The translations under genes and the position numbers were made by a program. Of a stretch of DNA of 64,000 nucleotides, positions 19,290-52,599 are shown piece after piece. This DNA comes from Artemia franciscana. Lineage: Eukaryota > Arthropoda > Branchiopoda > Anostraca > Artemiidae. Location: NCBI RefSeq assembly GCF_032884065.1, contig NC_088867.1, positions 45,323,453 through 45,387,452 of the forward strand, read 5' to 3'. How positions within the stretch are numbered: the first letter of the stretch is position 1; each line of letters opens with the position of its first letter. The notes beneath the pieces were generated by a model. That model was given only the letters and a program-made list of their open reading frames with translations. It searched no databases and was not told where the DNA came from.

Positions 19290-19538
19290 TGGGGCTAGTG
19301 TCCATCAAACCCCTATTGGGTTCAAGTTTTTGCCATAACAGCAGCAATCCTCTAAACATCTGTTATCTTTGGACATGCCTCTTTCCCAACATATATCAGA
19401 AGCGTCAAATAAAATATGCTGGATTGTTTCATCTGCTGAAAAGCAGATTCGACATAAAGGGGAGCGATGTAGCTTCCAATTAAATAACAAGCTATTTAGA
19501 AGTAGGGCACCTAATTTCAGCTGGTAATATAGCACCAT
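19290..19538 (-). pseudogene. I-type LINE C-terminal Cys/His block
   Basis: The translation has the pattern HRSPLCRICFSADETIQHIL. This is the C-x2-C-(x)-ET-x2-H arrangement common after RNase H in I-group and Jockey-like elements. It is separated from the RNase H frame by stops at about 19540-19610. Confidence 0.7.
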
Positions 19539-19610
19539 ATTTAATCTTGTATGAAATGGAGATAAAGTTAATTTACTGTGATTAATATTGGATCTTTGCC
19601 TGATAATATC

Positions 19611-20873
19611 TCATGAATTGAGGTCAGAGGAAGGACTAGGAATTAACATGCAAGTCTTTGCTGCTAGAGAATCAGCCAAATCATTATATTTGATGCCTTT
19701 AAGACTTGGAACATGTTGAAAATAAACCTCATTCCCTTTGATCTTAAGATTAAGAAGCTGCCTTCTAATAATATATAAATCCTTGTCATTAGCAATACTA
19801 TTAATATTTTGGATCAATAGTAATGCTGATTTAGAGTTGGAGGGACAGAGTATATTTTCAGAATCCATGTTATAATTTATAAGTGCATCCAAGGCCAGGC
19901 AGATAGCACATAATTCAGCAGACAAGATAGAAGATCCCAATGGAAGAGGAGAAAAGATGTTCAAATTCAGGGATGAGATACATGTTCCTGCTCCAGCTCT
20001 TTCCCTCTGGACAGATCCATCTATATATATTTTTCTATAGTTGGGGTACGCCTTTGAGATCTGTTCAGCCAAAATAGTCTGGATCTCATAGTTAGGAGTC
20101 AAGTCTTCACTAATGGAGATAAGTTCTACTTGACAGCTTGGAGGACTCATTTCCCATCGAGGGGACTCAGTAAAGGGATATGCATAAAGCGAATGTTGAT
20201 TCCAGTTTGGGACCTCCAGTTGAAACTGATTCCATGATGAATGGGCATTAGGACAGGTTGACTTCCCAGCAAAGGTATGTGCATATACAGCATGCTTGGC
20301 TCCATAAGCCTGGATTTGCAAGAAATATTTAATCCTTAGACTGGATGCTCTTTCACTTAGGAACGCCAATCCCGACAGTATTTTTAACTTTGACAGAGAA
20401 GTATGCTTATGCACACCCAAAGCTATTTGAATAGCAGCATTTTGTAAAGATTCAAGGATTTTGAATGAGGATGGAGGACGAGCTGAAAAAATTTGAATCC
20501 CATATTCTATATTTGAACGAATACATAATTTGTAAAAATCCAAAATAATTTTTGGTGGACATCCCCACTTACTTCCAGCAAGTCTCTGTAGAATACAAAG
20601 TCTCTGTATAATCAGAGATTTCAAAGAATTGATATGTTCATGCCACTGCATTTTAGAATCCATTAATAAACCAAGTAACTTCACTGAATTGCAATATGGG
20701 ATCTCCCTTGAGAAAATTGTTAGGGGATTAGGAGGATCTGTAGTACCTTTAGTAAATATAATGGCTTTAGTTTTACTAATTGAGATTGGGAAGCCAAATG
20801 CTAAAGAGAATCTCTGGACTAAACTTATATCATGTTGAATAAGACTTTGAAGAAGGCCAATATCCCTTCCCAA
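19611..20873 (-). pseudogene. I-type LINE RT thumb and RNase H domain (420-codon open frame)
   Basis: This is the longest open frame of the window. The first half is the RT thumb/connection (GFPISISKTKAIIF, then IRSNIEYGIQIFSA). The second half is RNase H: IYIDGSV (first Asp), SAELCAICLALDAL (Glu), then CPSNSKSAL where the family has S-D-S, so the catalytic Asp is Asn here. HVPSLKGIKYNDLADSLA closes the domain (last Asp). RNase H removes element RNA from the hybrid during integration. The Asn substitution and upstream stops mark a dead copy. Confidence 0.85.
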
Positions 20874-20876
20874 CTT

Positions 20877-22229
20877 CTAAATAATCAAATCATCTGCATA
20901 AAGGCCAAATTACGCATGAGATACTTGAAATTCAGAAACATACAAGTTGAATAGAAGAGGGCTTAATATTGCACCTTGAGGAAGACCTCTCGTAATGGGA
21001 CATTGCTCACCTCTAGACTGATTTACTTGAATGTAAAAACATCTATCAGTTAGAAAGGACTTCATAAAACTTATGAAAAAAATAAGGGAAGTCATGATTT
21101 ATTAAGATTTCCAATAATTTATTGTGAACTACATTTCCATAGGCATCTGACCAGTCAAACAGAACAGCCATTGTGGCATGTCTTTTTTTATTACAAACAT
21201 CAATTTCTAGCCGGGTAATGTTGTCTAAAGAGCTATGTCCTTTTCTGAAACCTGTTTGTTCACTAGGAAAGAGATTGTTGACTTCAGCAAACCACTCGAT
21301 TCTTGATAAGACAAGCCTTTCCAGGACTTCACTAAAGGAAGGTAATATCAATATAGGATGGTAAGACTTAAGATCACTAGATGAGTAAGAAGGTTTTAAA
21401 GCTGGAAATACCTGAGCAATCTTCCAGGCACCTGGGAACTTTTGACTTGACCAAATAAGATTATAAAGACTGAAGAGAGCTGTATGAACCACCTTTGGGG
21501 ATTCAAGAATCCATTTCATATAAATACCATCATGACCTGGGGAAGACTTGATATTAAGAGAATGAAGTACTACACCAAATTCTTCTTGGAAAAAAGATTT
21601 CATCAGAGTGCCTTCATAAGAACAGGAGATTACAAAAAGGAGGTCAGATGGGATGAAAATCTGAGCCATCATTTTTTAAAATATTAGTAAATAGATCTGC
21701 CTTCTTTTTATCTGAGACAATTGGATAACCATCCTCAATTATATCATATCTATGGTCATCATTAGGCTGTTTTCACTATTTAGTTGGCTAATGAAACTGT
21801 GGACCTTTGAAATTGGGGTTCTAAAACTGATACTTGAGCTGAAATTCATCCATGTACTCTGTTTAGCTCTCCTACAAATAGTTTCACCTTAGCACATGAT
21901 TGCTTATAAGAGATTGCTGTTGACTGAGATGTGTGCTTTTGAAACACTGTATGAGCCTTTCTTTTTGCCAAAACTGCAACCCTACACTCATCATTCCACC
22001 AATTCTTGGGTCTTTTGGAGCCATTGTAAAAATGCACCCTAGTCATTGGAATTGCCAATTTAGCTGACTCCAGTAGGATTGACTTCAAATTAGACTCAAT
22101 GGCATCAATATCAGAATTAGAAGAAACAAAGGAAAAATCTACTTCATTTAATATCTTACGAAAAAGGGACCAATTGCCATTGGAGTTAATAAATGTAGGG
22201 ATGTAGGGTTTGGGAGAATAGTATAAATC
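20877..22229 (-). pseudogene. I-type LINE linker and reverse transcriptase
   Basis: The linker ends near 21846. A disrupted stretch with stops lies at 21690-21845. RT palm motif A is FDWSDAYGNV (about 21155-21126). Motif B is GLPQGAILSPLLF (about 20990-20950). Motif C is YADDLII (20900-20880), with its catalytic Asp pair intact. A stop lies four codons before and another directly after YADDLII, so the RT is not expressible as one protein. Confidence 0.85.
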
Positions 22230-22883
22230 TTGAAATGATGTAAGAATTGCAGAATGATCAGATTGAAGAGATGACACCTTTACCATCTGAACTAGATCAT
22301 AATAGAAAGAAGGACCTAGAAGCAAATCTATAGTTGAGAAAGAGTTAGAAGAAATATTATACCTGGTCTGAAAGTCAAATGGAGTGAAAATCAAGGTGTC
22401 TGGAAAATTGGACAAAATGTACTCTATTCCTCTTCCTGCTTTGTTACTATCAGCTGATTGTTCCCAGAGAGGACTATGGGCATTAAAATCATCAAAAAAA
22501 AGGTATTATTACCTGATAATTCTGATTCCAAGATACTTTGGATATCCCTGTTCCCACATGGATTATAAAAGATTTTATGGCGAGATGGTTACCATTATAC
22601 TTACAACATCTATTTCATCCCTGTAGATAGTTAAGGGTTGAGGGGAATGTTGGATTGAAACATGAACAAAGATTGCAACACCCCCTCCCTTTCTGTTAGT
22701 TGATCTATCTTTCCTGTAGCACTTGTACCCAGGCATTTTGATTTTCTTGAACTGATGAAGATTAGTCTCTTGTAGACAAATAATCCCAATTCTATTATCA
22801 TTTGCACATTGGATAAGATCATCAAGTTTATTTGAACTTAAAGAGATGCAATTCCATTGTAGGATCTGCAGCTTAGCTAACAT
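22230..22883 (-). pseudogene. I-type LINE endonuclease domain
   Basis: Motifs in order are LQWNCISLSSNKLDDL (catalytic Asn), IICLQETNL (catalytic Glu, about 22783-22760), GGGVAIFV, and DFNAHSPLWEQ (about 22493-22460). Next is a ST-IDLLLG segment, then QSDHSAIL (about 22265-22240, catalytic Asp-His). All expected AP-endonuclease motifs are present, but stops and a frame change occur around 22500-22575. Confidence 0.8.
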
Positions 22884-23148
22884 AGGAAGAGTTGAATAGG
22901 TGACATGGATGATACTTTGAGAGAATGGATGATAATTCTGTTCCTATTTCATTGAAAATAGAATTGGAAAAGTAGTGTTCTGCAATTTTTTTTGTTATAC
23001 TGGCTTTTTTATCTTTAGCCATATTTGATTGTAAGATTAGGTCCACTGATGCAACATATTTAATTAAGTTAGTAATATGAGGTCCAACTCTATCTTGCAT
23101 AGTGTTGGCTTGAGAAGAAATATTAGGAAAAGCTGCCACTATTTCAGA

Positions 23149-24512
23149 TCAAGATTTAGGATTAGTTCTAGGATTATTGAGGGATGGACTAGCTTCAGCC
23201 ACCTTGGGATGCTCCTTAGCCAGTAGAGGGTAAGAAGTCTCAGTAGGAGGTATGAGTGCCTGATTTTGATTGTTATTAGGGACCTGTAGCCAGGATTTTT
23301 GAGGAAGGGCTAAATTCACTTCCTTAGCCTCATTAGCTCTTGGACCTGATAGTACTTTGGAGAGCTTGGCCAGCTTGATTGCAGCTATAGGGAAAGGGAC
23401 ATTTTCTTGAAGAGCAATCCTTAAAACCTTAGCTCGTTGAACATATTTAGGACATGAATTGTGATCTGTTGATTGATGTCTACCATCACAATTTGTACAT
23501 TTAGGAACTTCAGTACATCTACTTTCTGTAGACAAGGAGTGATTACCAAGGGAATTAGGGCACCCTGGTTCAGAAGAAGAACAATACTTAAATGAGTGAC
23601 CAAGCTTAAAACATTTTGAGCATTGGAGAGGTTTTCCTTGGTATATTTTATGAGCTTTTTGCTGACCAAAGAGGATAAACGAGTCAAATTGAGAGCTAGC
23701 AGGTAAGATAAAGAGGACACTCTAACTACTTCTTGTTCCCTTAGAATCTAGTTTGCCCATACAATGAACTTCAAGAACCTCCACCATTTCCACCTTGTTG
23801 TTCATAATACCATCTTTCAAGTCATCAGTTGACAGTTCCAATGGTATGTTGTAAAGCACTATTTTCTTTTAATATTTCAGAGGTGGTTTCCACCATTCCA
23901 GTGTAACAGGGATTTTATATAGGCTAAATGCTTTACAGGCTTCATTTCTGTCTAGAAACATAACTGTTAGTGAACCATCTGTGTTTACATTCACAGTAAA
24001 GGTGCATCTAAAAGATTTGAAAAGATTCATTCTAATATTAGCAATAATTTTGATAGAGAAAGATTGATCTTTTACTGTTATCTCCATAGCTGGGACTGAG
24101 CTTGAGTCTAATTATTTCAGGAGGACTCATAGAAGGCTTTTTTTTGTTTCTGTTTTCTGCCTGGTGTCTGAAAATCATCATTTGGCAGGTTATCAGTTTT
24201 GGAGGTTGGGGACTCAGAGACAGTAATAATGGTTTCATTCAGGCTATCATCATTGGATATTGGAGATACAACAATAGGAATATCTGCTTCTGATAACCAA
24301 TTAGATGATTGGCCCCCTTCCCTGAGGGGGCTAGAAGAACAAGGAAACATGAGTTCAGGAGATGGAAATTCCAAAAACTCTAACCATGCAATAAACTTAT
24401 AGGAAAAAGCAAAAGACTTCTCAAACAAAAAGAATAGCAGCATCAAAAAAGATTTTGTATATACTTTTTCCTCTTCTTCCTTCTTCCAACCCCCCCCCCC
24501 TTTCCTCTTCAT
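23149..24512 (-). pseudogene. I-type LINE ORF1 (gag-like), broken
   Basis: The N-terminal part (24512-24117) is acidic and Ser-rich, then hits stops. The middle (24087-23869) reads as an RRM-like or gag domain (MEITVKDQSFSIKIIANIRM). The 3' part encodes zinc knuckles, clearest as CTEVPKCTNCDGRHQSTDHN followed by SCPKYVQ (23510-23450). A preceding knuckle lies in a neighbouring frame (about 23620-23560). Such proteins bind the element RNA. At least three frame breaks are visible. Confidence 0.7.
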
Positions 24513-24737
24513 ACTTTTTCCTTTTTCCTCTTCTAGTGGCTGTCTATGTTGTGCAATTGAATACAGCAGGGTTTCAAAAAGAGCCTTGTCTTAAACCTTT
24601 AAGGAGAAGTACACCTTCCAAAACCACCAGATAATTATTTTGTATATGCCTACCTAATAGAATATAGGTACTATGTCAAAACTGTAAAGGAGACGCTATA
24701 TAAGGATCAACACTAAAATCCAGAAGTGATAACAATG

Positions 24738-25368
24738 GTAAAATTCTAGTTAATTGACTTCTTGCTATCTTGGAAAGGGTTTAGGTTAGGAAAATAAAAC
24801 TTACAGAGATGGGTCTACAGGCTAAAGTATGTCCCAGGAAGGTATTTTAAAGTACACACCTCTACTCCTTCTCCCTCTAGAGGGGCCTGAAATTTGCTTA
24901 CGTGACAGGTCTATAGGCCTACCTATTGAAATTTTGACAAAACAACATTTTACCTTAATTTTCAGTAACTACTTGCTTTTTCTCTGCCTTTAGTTCTGAA
25001 AATGCAATTCCTGTTATTTGAGTGGAATTTTGAGCCATATCAATGTTTTTTTTTTCAAAATTTAGGATATATATTTGCATATCTTTAAAATCTTATAAAA
25101 TGGAATTGAGCACAGTTATGAAGCTGAAAACAATTTTGCTGTACTTCAATTAAGCAGAAGATCTATTTTGCAAGGTTTCACTTTTATAACACACATGTTT
25201 TTAAAGGTCATCAAAGGTCAGGGTCCTCTAGAGGGAGAAGTAGTGGAGGTAGTTGCTTCAAAATACCTTCCTAGGACATACTTTAGTCTGTAGATTCATT
25301 CCTGATAGTTTTATTTTCCTAACCTAAACCCTTTCTGAGATAGCAAGAAGTCAATTAACTAGAAATTT
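24738..25368. mobile_element. 630-bp element with long terminal inverted repeats, copy 1
   Basis: The ends are TAAAATTCTAGTTAATTGAC and its complement at 25350-25368. The inverted arms extend about 140 bases inward to a CCCTCTAGAGG block (about 24872-24888 and 25225-25245). The centre is unique and non-coding. A second copy lies at 32163-32790 with its central part in the opposite orientation. It is MITE-like. The flanks suggest a TA duplication, but this is not certain. Confidence 0.8.
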
Positions 25369-25877
25369 ATCATAACAACACTTGAGGATTCAAAATACTA
25401 CAAAAAGCAGAAGGAATGTAAAGACTGCAGGTAAACACAGAAAGATCTTTCACAGAAGCCCTGCCTATAATTATCCAAATAATACAGTTAGCTGTAGCAA
25501 AGCCAGTAGGCCTATGAGTTTGGAACCCAATCTTCTTGCTTTCCACTATACATTTTGAAGCAACTAATATAGAATAGTGGCTCTCCTAGTGTAGGCCTAT
25601 TACCAATACACTAGAATTCTACTTTATGTAAAAGCTGACAAGTCCAGCCTAATTAATGTTTTGTATTCATTCCTGAAATTAAGGCTGAGTCCAAACAAAC
25701 AATCAAGCAATTTAATTAGAGAAATAAGACCTTATTTACTTCATGAATCTAACTCGTGCTCTTAATTTAAATTTATTTTTTACAAATGACATCTGCTCGT
25801 GGACAAAGTAATACAAAATTTGGGTGCCAAATGGTAATAAATAAAGATGATACAAATTAAATCATGCGCTATGGAAC
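25369..25877. other. No gene seen
   Basis: Intergenic, AT-rich, with no recognised repeat or open frame. Confidence 0.45.
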
Positions 25878-26181
25878 GTTTGGGGCTCCCGCAACGTCAG
25901 GAAAGTTGATAAAGTAGGTCAACAGAGACAATTTTTCACATATGACTGTGTTTACTTTTTTGTAGTTGGAAAGAAATTGCACTTTAATTGACTTTCCAAT
26001 AAAGTTAGTTAAATTATTGTGAACTCGAAAAACTTACCGTAAGGACAGAAAGGTGAATGTCATGAGTGAACAAGACACACTTTGTGGTATGAATAAGTGG
26101 TGTCAATTAGAGAGGGCATATGCATATTATGCATATAATATGTGTTATATCAACTTTCCTGACGTCGTGGGAGCCCCAAAC
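25878..26181. mobile_element. 304-bp MITE with 34-bp terminal inverted repeats
   Basis: The left end is GTTTGGGGCTCCC followed by 21 more bases (25878-25911). The right end 26148-26181 is its complement with about two or three mismatches. Both arms contain ACGTCAGGAAAGTTGATA. The interior is non-coding and includes ATGCATATTATGCATA. No clear target-site duplication was seen. Confidence 0.75.
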
Positions 26182-27270
26182 ATATTTTGCCTCACTGCAG
26201 ATTTTGAAAAGCGTCTTTTTTTTGGGGGGGGGAGGTATCTTTAGTATTTTTTTTGGATTTTCTTATTGAAAAAGTGAAAAAACGACAAATTTGCCCAACC
26301 TTCAAAGGTTTTTAAAATTAAATCTTCCTCAAACTAAGTCTTTGAGAACCATTGCCACTGATATGAACTTCGTGAAAAATCTAATTTTATTAAAATGAAT
26401 TATTAATTTTATTAATATTGTGAGAACCATCGTAAAAGGAAAAACATAATGACAAAATTTAGAAATGTTTCTTCACAAGATGTATCATACGGCAATCTAT
26501 ATCAATTTTAATTTGGCTCATTGGAATGCCAAGCTCCAGCGATATCCTAAAAAACTAATACAGAATAACACAAGTTATTTAAAGAGCAATAACCCAATAT
26601 TCGCATATGACCTTGTCTATTTTATTGTATTCTAAAAGAAGTTAAAATTAATTCAATGGTTCCAAATAAGCTAGCTAAGTCACTAGAAGGCCTTATTGTT
26701 TAGTTAAAATCCAATTGTGAAAGTCAAAGAGACCAAATTCTTGTGTGAGCGAGACAAAATTTGTGATACAAATCAAGTGGAAAACTGTATTAACTTTATT
26801 GAGGCTGTTGGGGCCCAGCAAAAGAAATTAAAAACTACAATTTGAGCGTAATTTTTAAGTATTTCTACTAAATTTTCCTTTTTTCTGGCAATTTGAGATA
26901 AAATGTCTTGACTTAAAATTGAAAACTATTATTACACGGGGCTCTCATGCTGTCAATTAAGTTAAGTTTATTTTACTTTTGCAAGGAAAGTTAGCTAGGT
27001 TTAAAAACTAGCAAAAGATTTTAAACTTCACTATGTTCTGAAGTCAATAAAACCTTTTAATTTAAAATACTTTTGCAGAAATAAAATAAAAATAAACTTT
27101 CAAAATGATGCTTTATAGGTCGAACTAAATTGACATTTTAACCAGCTACTAAAGAGTCCCAAGTTTGGAAAGTTCAAACTGTTTGCCTAAACAGATATTG
27201 TTGAAAAGTTGGAATTTTCGTTGGTAGAACAAAACTCTTTGTCTACAGACCTAAAAGGGGTGATATTATT
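26182..27270. other. No gene seen
   Basis: AT-rich, with a G-run at 26224-26232. No open frame or repeat could be supported. Confidence 0.45.
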
Positions 27271-27564
27271 ATGACGCATAAGCTCCTGAATTATAACTCT
27301 CCATTAAATAAGATATTTCAATTTGACCAGTCTGCCAGAAGTAGGGGGCATAGTCGGAAACTGTGTCAGAGGAGAGCTGCCACTAGACTACGCAATAACT
27401 TCTTCACTTACAGAATAATGAGTTTGGGGAATTCTCTCACCGAAAAAGCGGTCACTATCCCCAGCACTGCTGCCTTTAAAAGAGCCGTTGATGGAGAATG
27501 GTCATCAAAGCCGTGGCAAACTGAGTGGGATGCCGTTGAGACGTCCAACCATCGTCATCACTAA
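27271..27564 (+). pseudogene. LINE reverse transcriptase C-terminal fragment, intact short frame
   Basis: This is a 97-codon frame with blocks typical of the very C-terminus of LINE polyproteins: RSRGHSRKLCQRRAATRLRN, FFTYRIMSLGNSL, and PSTAAFKRAVDGEW. The family form is RGHxxKL ... FFxxRVxxxWNSLP ... APSxxxFKxxLDxxW. No RT catalytic domain precedes it, so it is a 5'-truncated insertion. The frame being open suggests a fairly recent insertion. Confidence 0.8.
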
Positions 27565-28271
27565 CTAGCGATTCTACAGGATTTAATCTTTATTTCACTG
27601 GACAATGCGATTTAAGGTAATTTAAGGTAAACATATCTGCGGTGCATTCTTAGTGCAAAAGTATTTTAACCTTATTGGCACCGTAAGAGTTCCCCTGTGG
27701 TCTATCAGAGTAGTAATTCGTAATGCCGTTTACTATGCTAACCGAGAGCGTATTTCAGAGCACAACTATCATTAATGATAACTTTTTGTTGTTGTGATCG
27801 TTATAGAGCAAAGGAAAACAAAAAATTAAATGCAATTTGTAATACTAAAAGAGCTGAATCTACTACTATGTTAACCCTTTTTTATATATAAGTATTTTGG
27901 GTCTAAATTCGTTATTATTCTTCCTTTTATACTGAGGGTAATAAAGAATAGTTAATGATCAATGATATTAAACTCATCGAAACCCACGAAAGGCTGGAAA
28001 AGCCTAAGAGTTTACTGTGGCATCTAACTTTTCAAACCTACGAAGTGGAGACAACTTTGCCAATGCAATATAATTGTATAGTTGTTGGCATAATTCAGAG
28101 GTCCTGGTGCAACGTGGTACATTTGGAATTTCTTTGGTACAATCCTAATTCTCTGGTATATTTTGGTTCAAGTTTAGGTCCGGTCATCCAGATCTACCAT
28201 CAAGATTAACAAGTGTAGGTCCAAAACCAAAGATCTGGTCAAGTTTATTGAAAACTTTCGAGGATTTTTTT
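27565..28271. other. No gene seen
   Basis: It probably includes the 3' UTR of the LINE fragment. No further feature recognised. Confidence 0.4.
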
Positions 28272-28507
<236 letters not shown>

Positions 28508-31500
28508 AGATTGCAAAGATTGTTCTCCTCGCTGGTTCATTACCCAGTCTTTTTTTTTTGACGGTGTTCTTTAATACAAGAATGAATGAGAATCACGTCA
28601 AAGCTATCCTTAAGCGTTCCAAAATTGGCTTAATCAAATTTGTATGCAAGAGTTCTGGAAATTCTCAGTTCGTCTCCCAATAAAGAAAAAAAAACTATTT
28701 TCGGTTGAAAACCTGTTGGCTGCCCAGAGGCTAAGAGTTATCTGACGATTTTTTACCAAAATATTTGAGAAAGCTTGAAAAGAAATTCAGAAACATTGTT
28801 GTAAATGACATCCAACAATATTGATAATTTGGATATTTTTGAAGTATTTTCATTTTTTCCATACTTATTTGCAAAAAATTATGAAAATATAGGAGAGAGG
28901 CTTGAAATTTTTTTTCAATTTTTGTATGACGATACAGAAGATTATTCTCAAAATATTGCAAAGGGAAGATTTTTTTCAATTTTTATAGTGAGAATACCAA
29001 ATGAGGTTTTTTTAACCGAAATATATTCTTTCAATACTCTAAGGACAATTAACCCTCCCCCCTTCTATAGGTGCCCCTGACTTAGTTAAGAAATATCCAT
29101 GCCTTCTATCCATCAATGAAGTTAGGGCTGCGTGTTTATTCAGTTTGACGGTATAACCTTTTTGCTGAATTCATAGGTTATGACGTATTTTAATCAAGCT
29201 TGAAACTAGTTTTGAAATAAATATCAATTTCCTGAATCATCAAAAGAAAACAGGTAAGATGCTTATAGCCTTTAGTGCACAAATATTAAGGAATGAGATG
29301 TAACGTCTTAAAATGGGTAATTATAAGCCAAAATAAGGTGTTGGAAACAAAAATTGGCAAAGATGGTTTCGAACATTTGTGCAAAATCATCAAACAACGG
29401 ATATTCTCGATAATACTCGGTGATTGCGCAGACTCAAGCCACAAAAAAAGCTTGGATAAGGTTGTTCGCTGTAAGGTTGTTTTTTTGTGACTTGTAAAAG
29501 TTTAGCACAGTTGAAGATATTTACAAAACTATAACCAAATTAATCTCTCAAGACTTTGGAGCTCCAAAGGTATACCTCATAGGATTTGTGAGACAGTAAT
29601 TCTGTCATGATTTGTAGGGGAAGGTGCAAAAAGAACTTGTTTGTCCTTGACTGTTCATGGCTTTTCAACTCGCTTATGTGCTGATAATGTCGAAAAACGA
29701 TGGCCAAAAAAATTGAACATTTTTGGCAGGATATAAACGGCATATCTGCCATAGCTCAAAACAGTTTGGTGAGGTGCATAATTATAATTTTTTATGGAAT
29801 TGGAAAAACACCAAGTTTTAAAACACATAGCTACTCAATGTTGTCTAAACAAGTCGTAGTAGCTTAACATTAGAAGTATTGGGATTGTTCAAATTTATTC
29901 TTCCTTGCAGAGGATTTCAACGAGTCCAAAAGACCAGGGAAGGCCACTGCTAAAACAAGAAAATTCCAATTTCACCTGGCCTTTTATAGACTTTCACTGC
30001 CAGGAAGGCTTACTTGCCTTCTTGGAGTATATTTGGAATATGTCGAAGACCTAAACAAGTTATTTTAGGCAAAATGCACCCAGATTTATCTTTTCTATAG
30101 TGGTTTACCTGAAGTGTACAAAACAATGGGATTCTTTTTCCTTTTACCTATTATACCCTAATGAATGATTCCCACATTATAAGCCCAGATGATACTAACT
30201 ACTCCGTCAATTGCAAAGAAATTGAATGCGGGGCTGAGTGGAAGTGAGTTTTGCCAAAGAAAATGTGTCAATGCTTGCTGCAGTTGGGTTTAGAAAAGCA
30301 TAGAAAGTTTTTGATTGCGCTCAGTGATAAGATACAAAACATTTTTTTTAAGTCCGTGTACCCATCAGTAACAAAATTTGATCGACTTTGTCAAAGCTAT
30401 ATTATTAATATAAGTTATTATTGTAAAAGACTTAACACCATTAATGGCCCAGATTCCAAACTTAATAAAGAAAATTACTTGCCCTGAGCACGTTGTTTGG
30501 ACTGACTCAGATCAAGCCTGGTTTTGGAATCGGATTGAAAGGCAAAAATATGCTCGTGAATCAAAGTGTTTTTTTTCTTCTCGAACATATCAATCTAAGC
30601 TTACTTGTTTTCCTGCAATTGATGAGTGTATTTTCTCATTTATCAATCTAAGCAAAATGAGCGTTATAAATCAGCCTATTTTCACCACCTTCAACGGACC
30701 TCTTAAAACCTAGCAGATCGTTTCAAAGAATCGAAAACGAATACCCCTTGAAAATGGTTTGCAAAAGGAAAAACAGACTGGGCTACAAAAAGAACAAGAG
30801 AAGTGATGACCAACCAGCACAAATGCTACTGTCTTTTCTTTGTTATAATGTTTGTCTTTATTATTTTTGCGTATTTTAGCCTGATTCAGATATAATCAAA
30901 ATATGATACAATAACTTATGTGTTACAGTCAAAACACTTCTGTCAAATTATTTAGATTCGACTTCGTATATATGAACAAGAACTTATGAAGGGTGACTAA
31001 CGCATTAAACTATGATCGTGTATCATGACAATGGTACACTGGTGGATAGCCTTGTTTGTGGATCCATTGGAACTTTCGGTATTAGCCACTTTCATGACGT
31101 CGTAGCTGATATGATTTGTTTGTCGCCCACCATATAGGTGGCATGTAAGTTTTCGGTACTGTATTATCGGAATTCTTACATTATCCATTATTTGCCTTAA
31201 TAACCAATATTCCGAATAAAGGATAAACGCTAGCAATCAACTTCAATAACACGTTCAGAATATTTTACTGAAATCTTCTTCCGAAATGCTTTAGTGTTTT
31301 CGGGCTGGTATTCTTTTAAGCTGAAAAGGTCTCTAAAACATCCGTAATATTTCAAACTACAAGATTGCAGCTCCATAGGGTTTGTTCTACCGGTCACTGC
31401 AGTAGAAATCTTTTCAATTACCATACAAATCAGTTAAACTTAACTGCTGGCAACCATTAGAACGCAGCGCGAACAGCAAATTTTTGACCAGCGGTTCAGG

Positions 31501-31677
31501 TGGTGCAAATTAATCTCTTGTCGCACAATTTCAGTTGAAAAACTCGTACAATTTATTTTAAACCTCAGGCAGTGCTGACGGGAAATAAACCCTAACCAAA
31601 TAGATTTTGTTAAATTAAAATATTCTGGGTGAAAAGTTTCTAAAAATTTCATTGAATGTTTTATTAATGCTATATCA
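28508..31677. other. Region upstream of TMEM127
   Basis: It should hold the TMEM127 promoter and probably a non-coding first exon, but nothing could be pinned down. Frames of 60-105 codons occur (for example 30251-30713) without recognisable similarity. Confidence 0.4.
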
Positions 31678-52287
<20,610 letters not shown>

Positions 52288-52579
52288 ACTCTCAAACTTT
52301 AAAAGGTCATTTTTGCTATGAGTGTTAGGTATTGAGAAGATACGTGGTTGACGCTTCTGTTCCCTACTTGATTCTTGAAAGCAGTAGACAAAGTGCTTAA
52401 AAATAAACTTTAAGAGGCTAAAGAAAGCGGACCAGCAAAATTCCATTTGAATGTATACCGTAAGATATTGCTTGCTTTCTAGAGAGCTTCCCAAAACAAA
52501 CTAAGAAGTATGCAATGTAAACGGGGCATGAAAAATTGATGTGTTTTTATTCTAGTTTACAATCATTACCTTGTAGCAG

Positions 52580-52585
52580 AATAAA
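52580..52585 (+). promoter_or_regulatory. Candidate polyadenylation signal of TMEM127
   Basis: AATAAA lies about 290 bases after the stop codon and is followed by a T-rich stretch (52587-52598), as expected for a 3' end. Confidence 0.6.
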
Positions 52586-52599
52586 AGTTTTTTTTTATG

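Larger units (their letters stand above)
19290..24512 (-). mobile_element. Degenerate I-type LINE with RNase H
   Basis: The order on the minus strand is ORF1 (gag-like, CCHC knuckles), AP endonuclease, reverse transcriptase, RNase H, and a C-terminal Cys/His block. A RNase H domain after the RT is characteristic of the I group (I, LOA, R1-like, Tad). The RT motifs are readable, but stops and frameshifts break the frame in every domain. The start and end are set by the coding remnants. The true ends and target-site duplications were not found. Confidence 0.85.

Noticed and set aside
30251-30713. Two overlapping frames of 78 and 89 codons upstream of TMEM127
   Set aside because: No recognisable domain, no repeat relationship, and lengths expected by chance.
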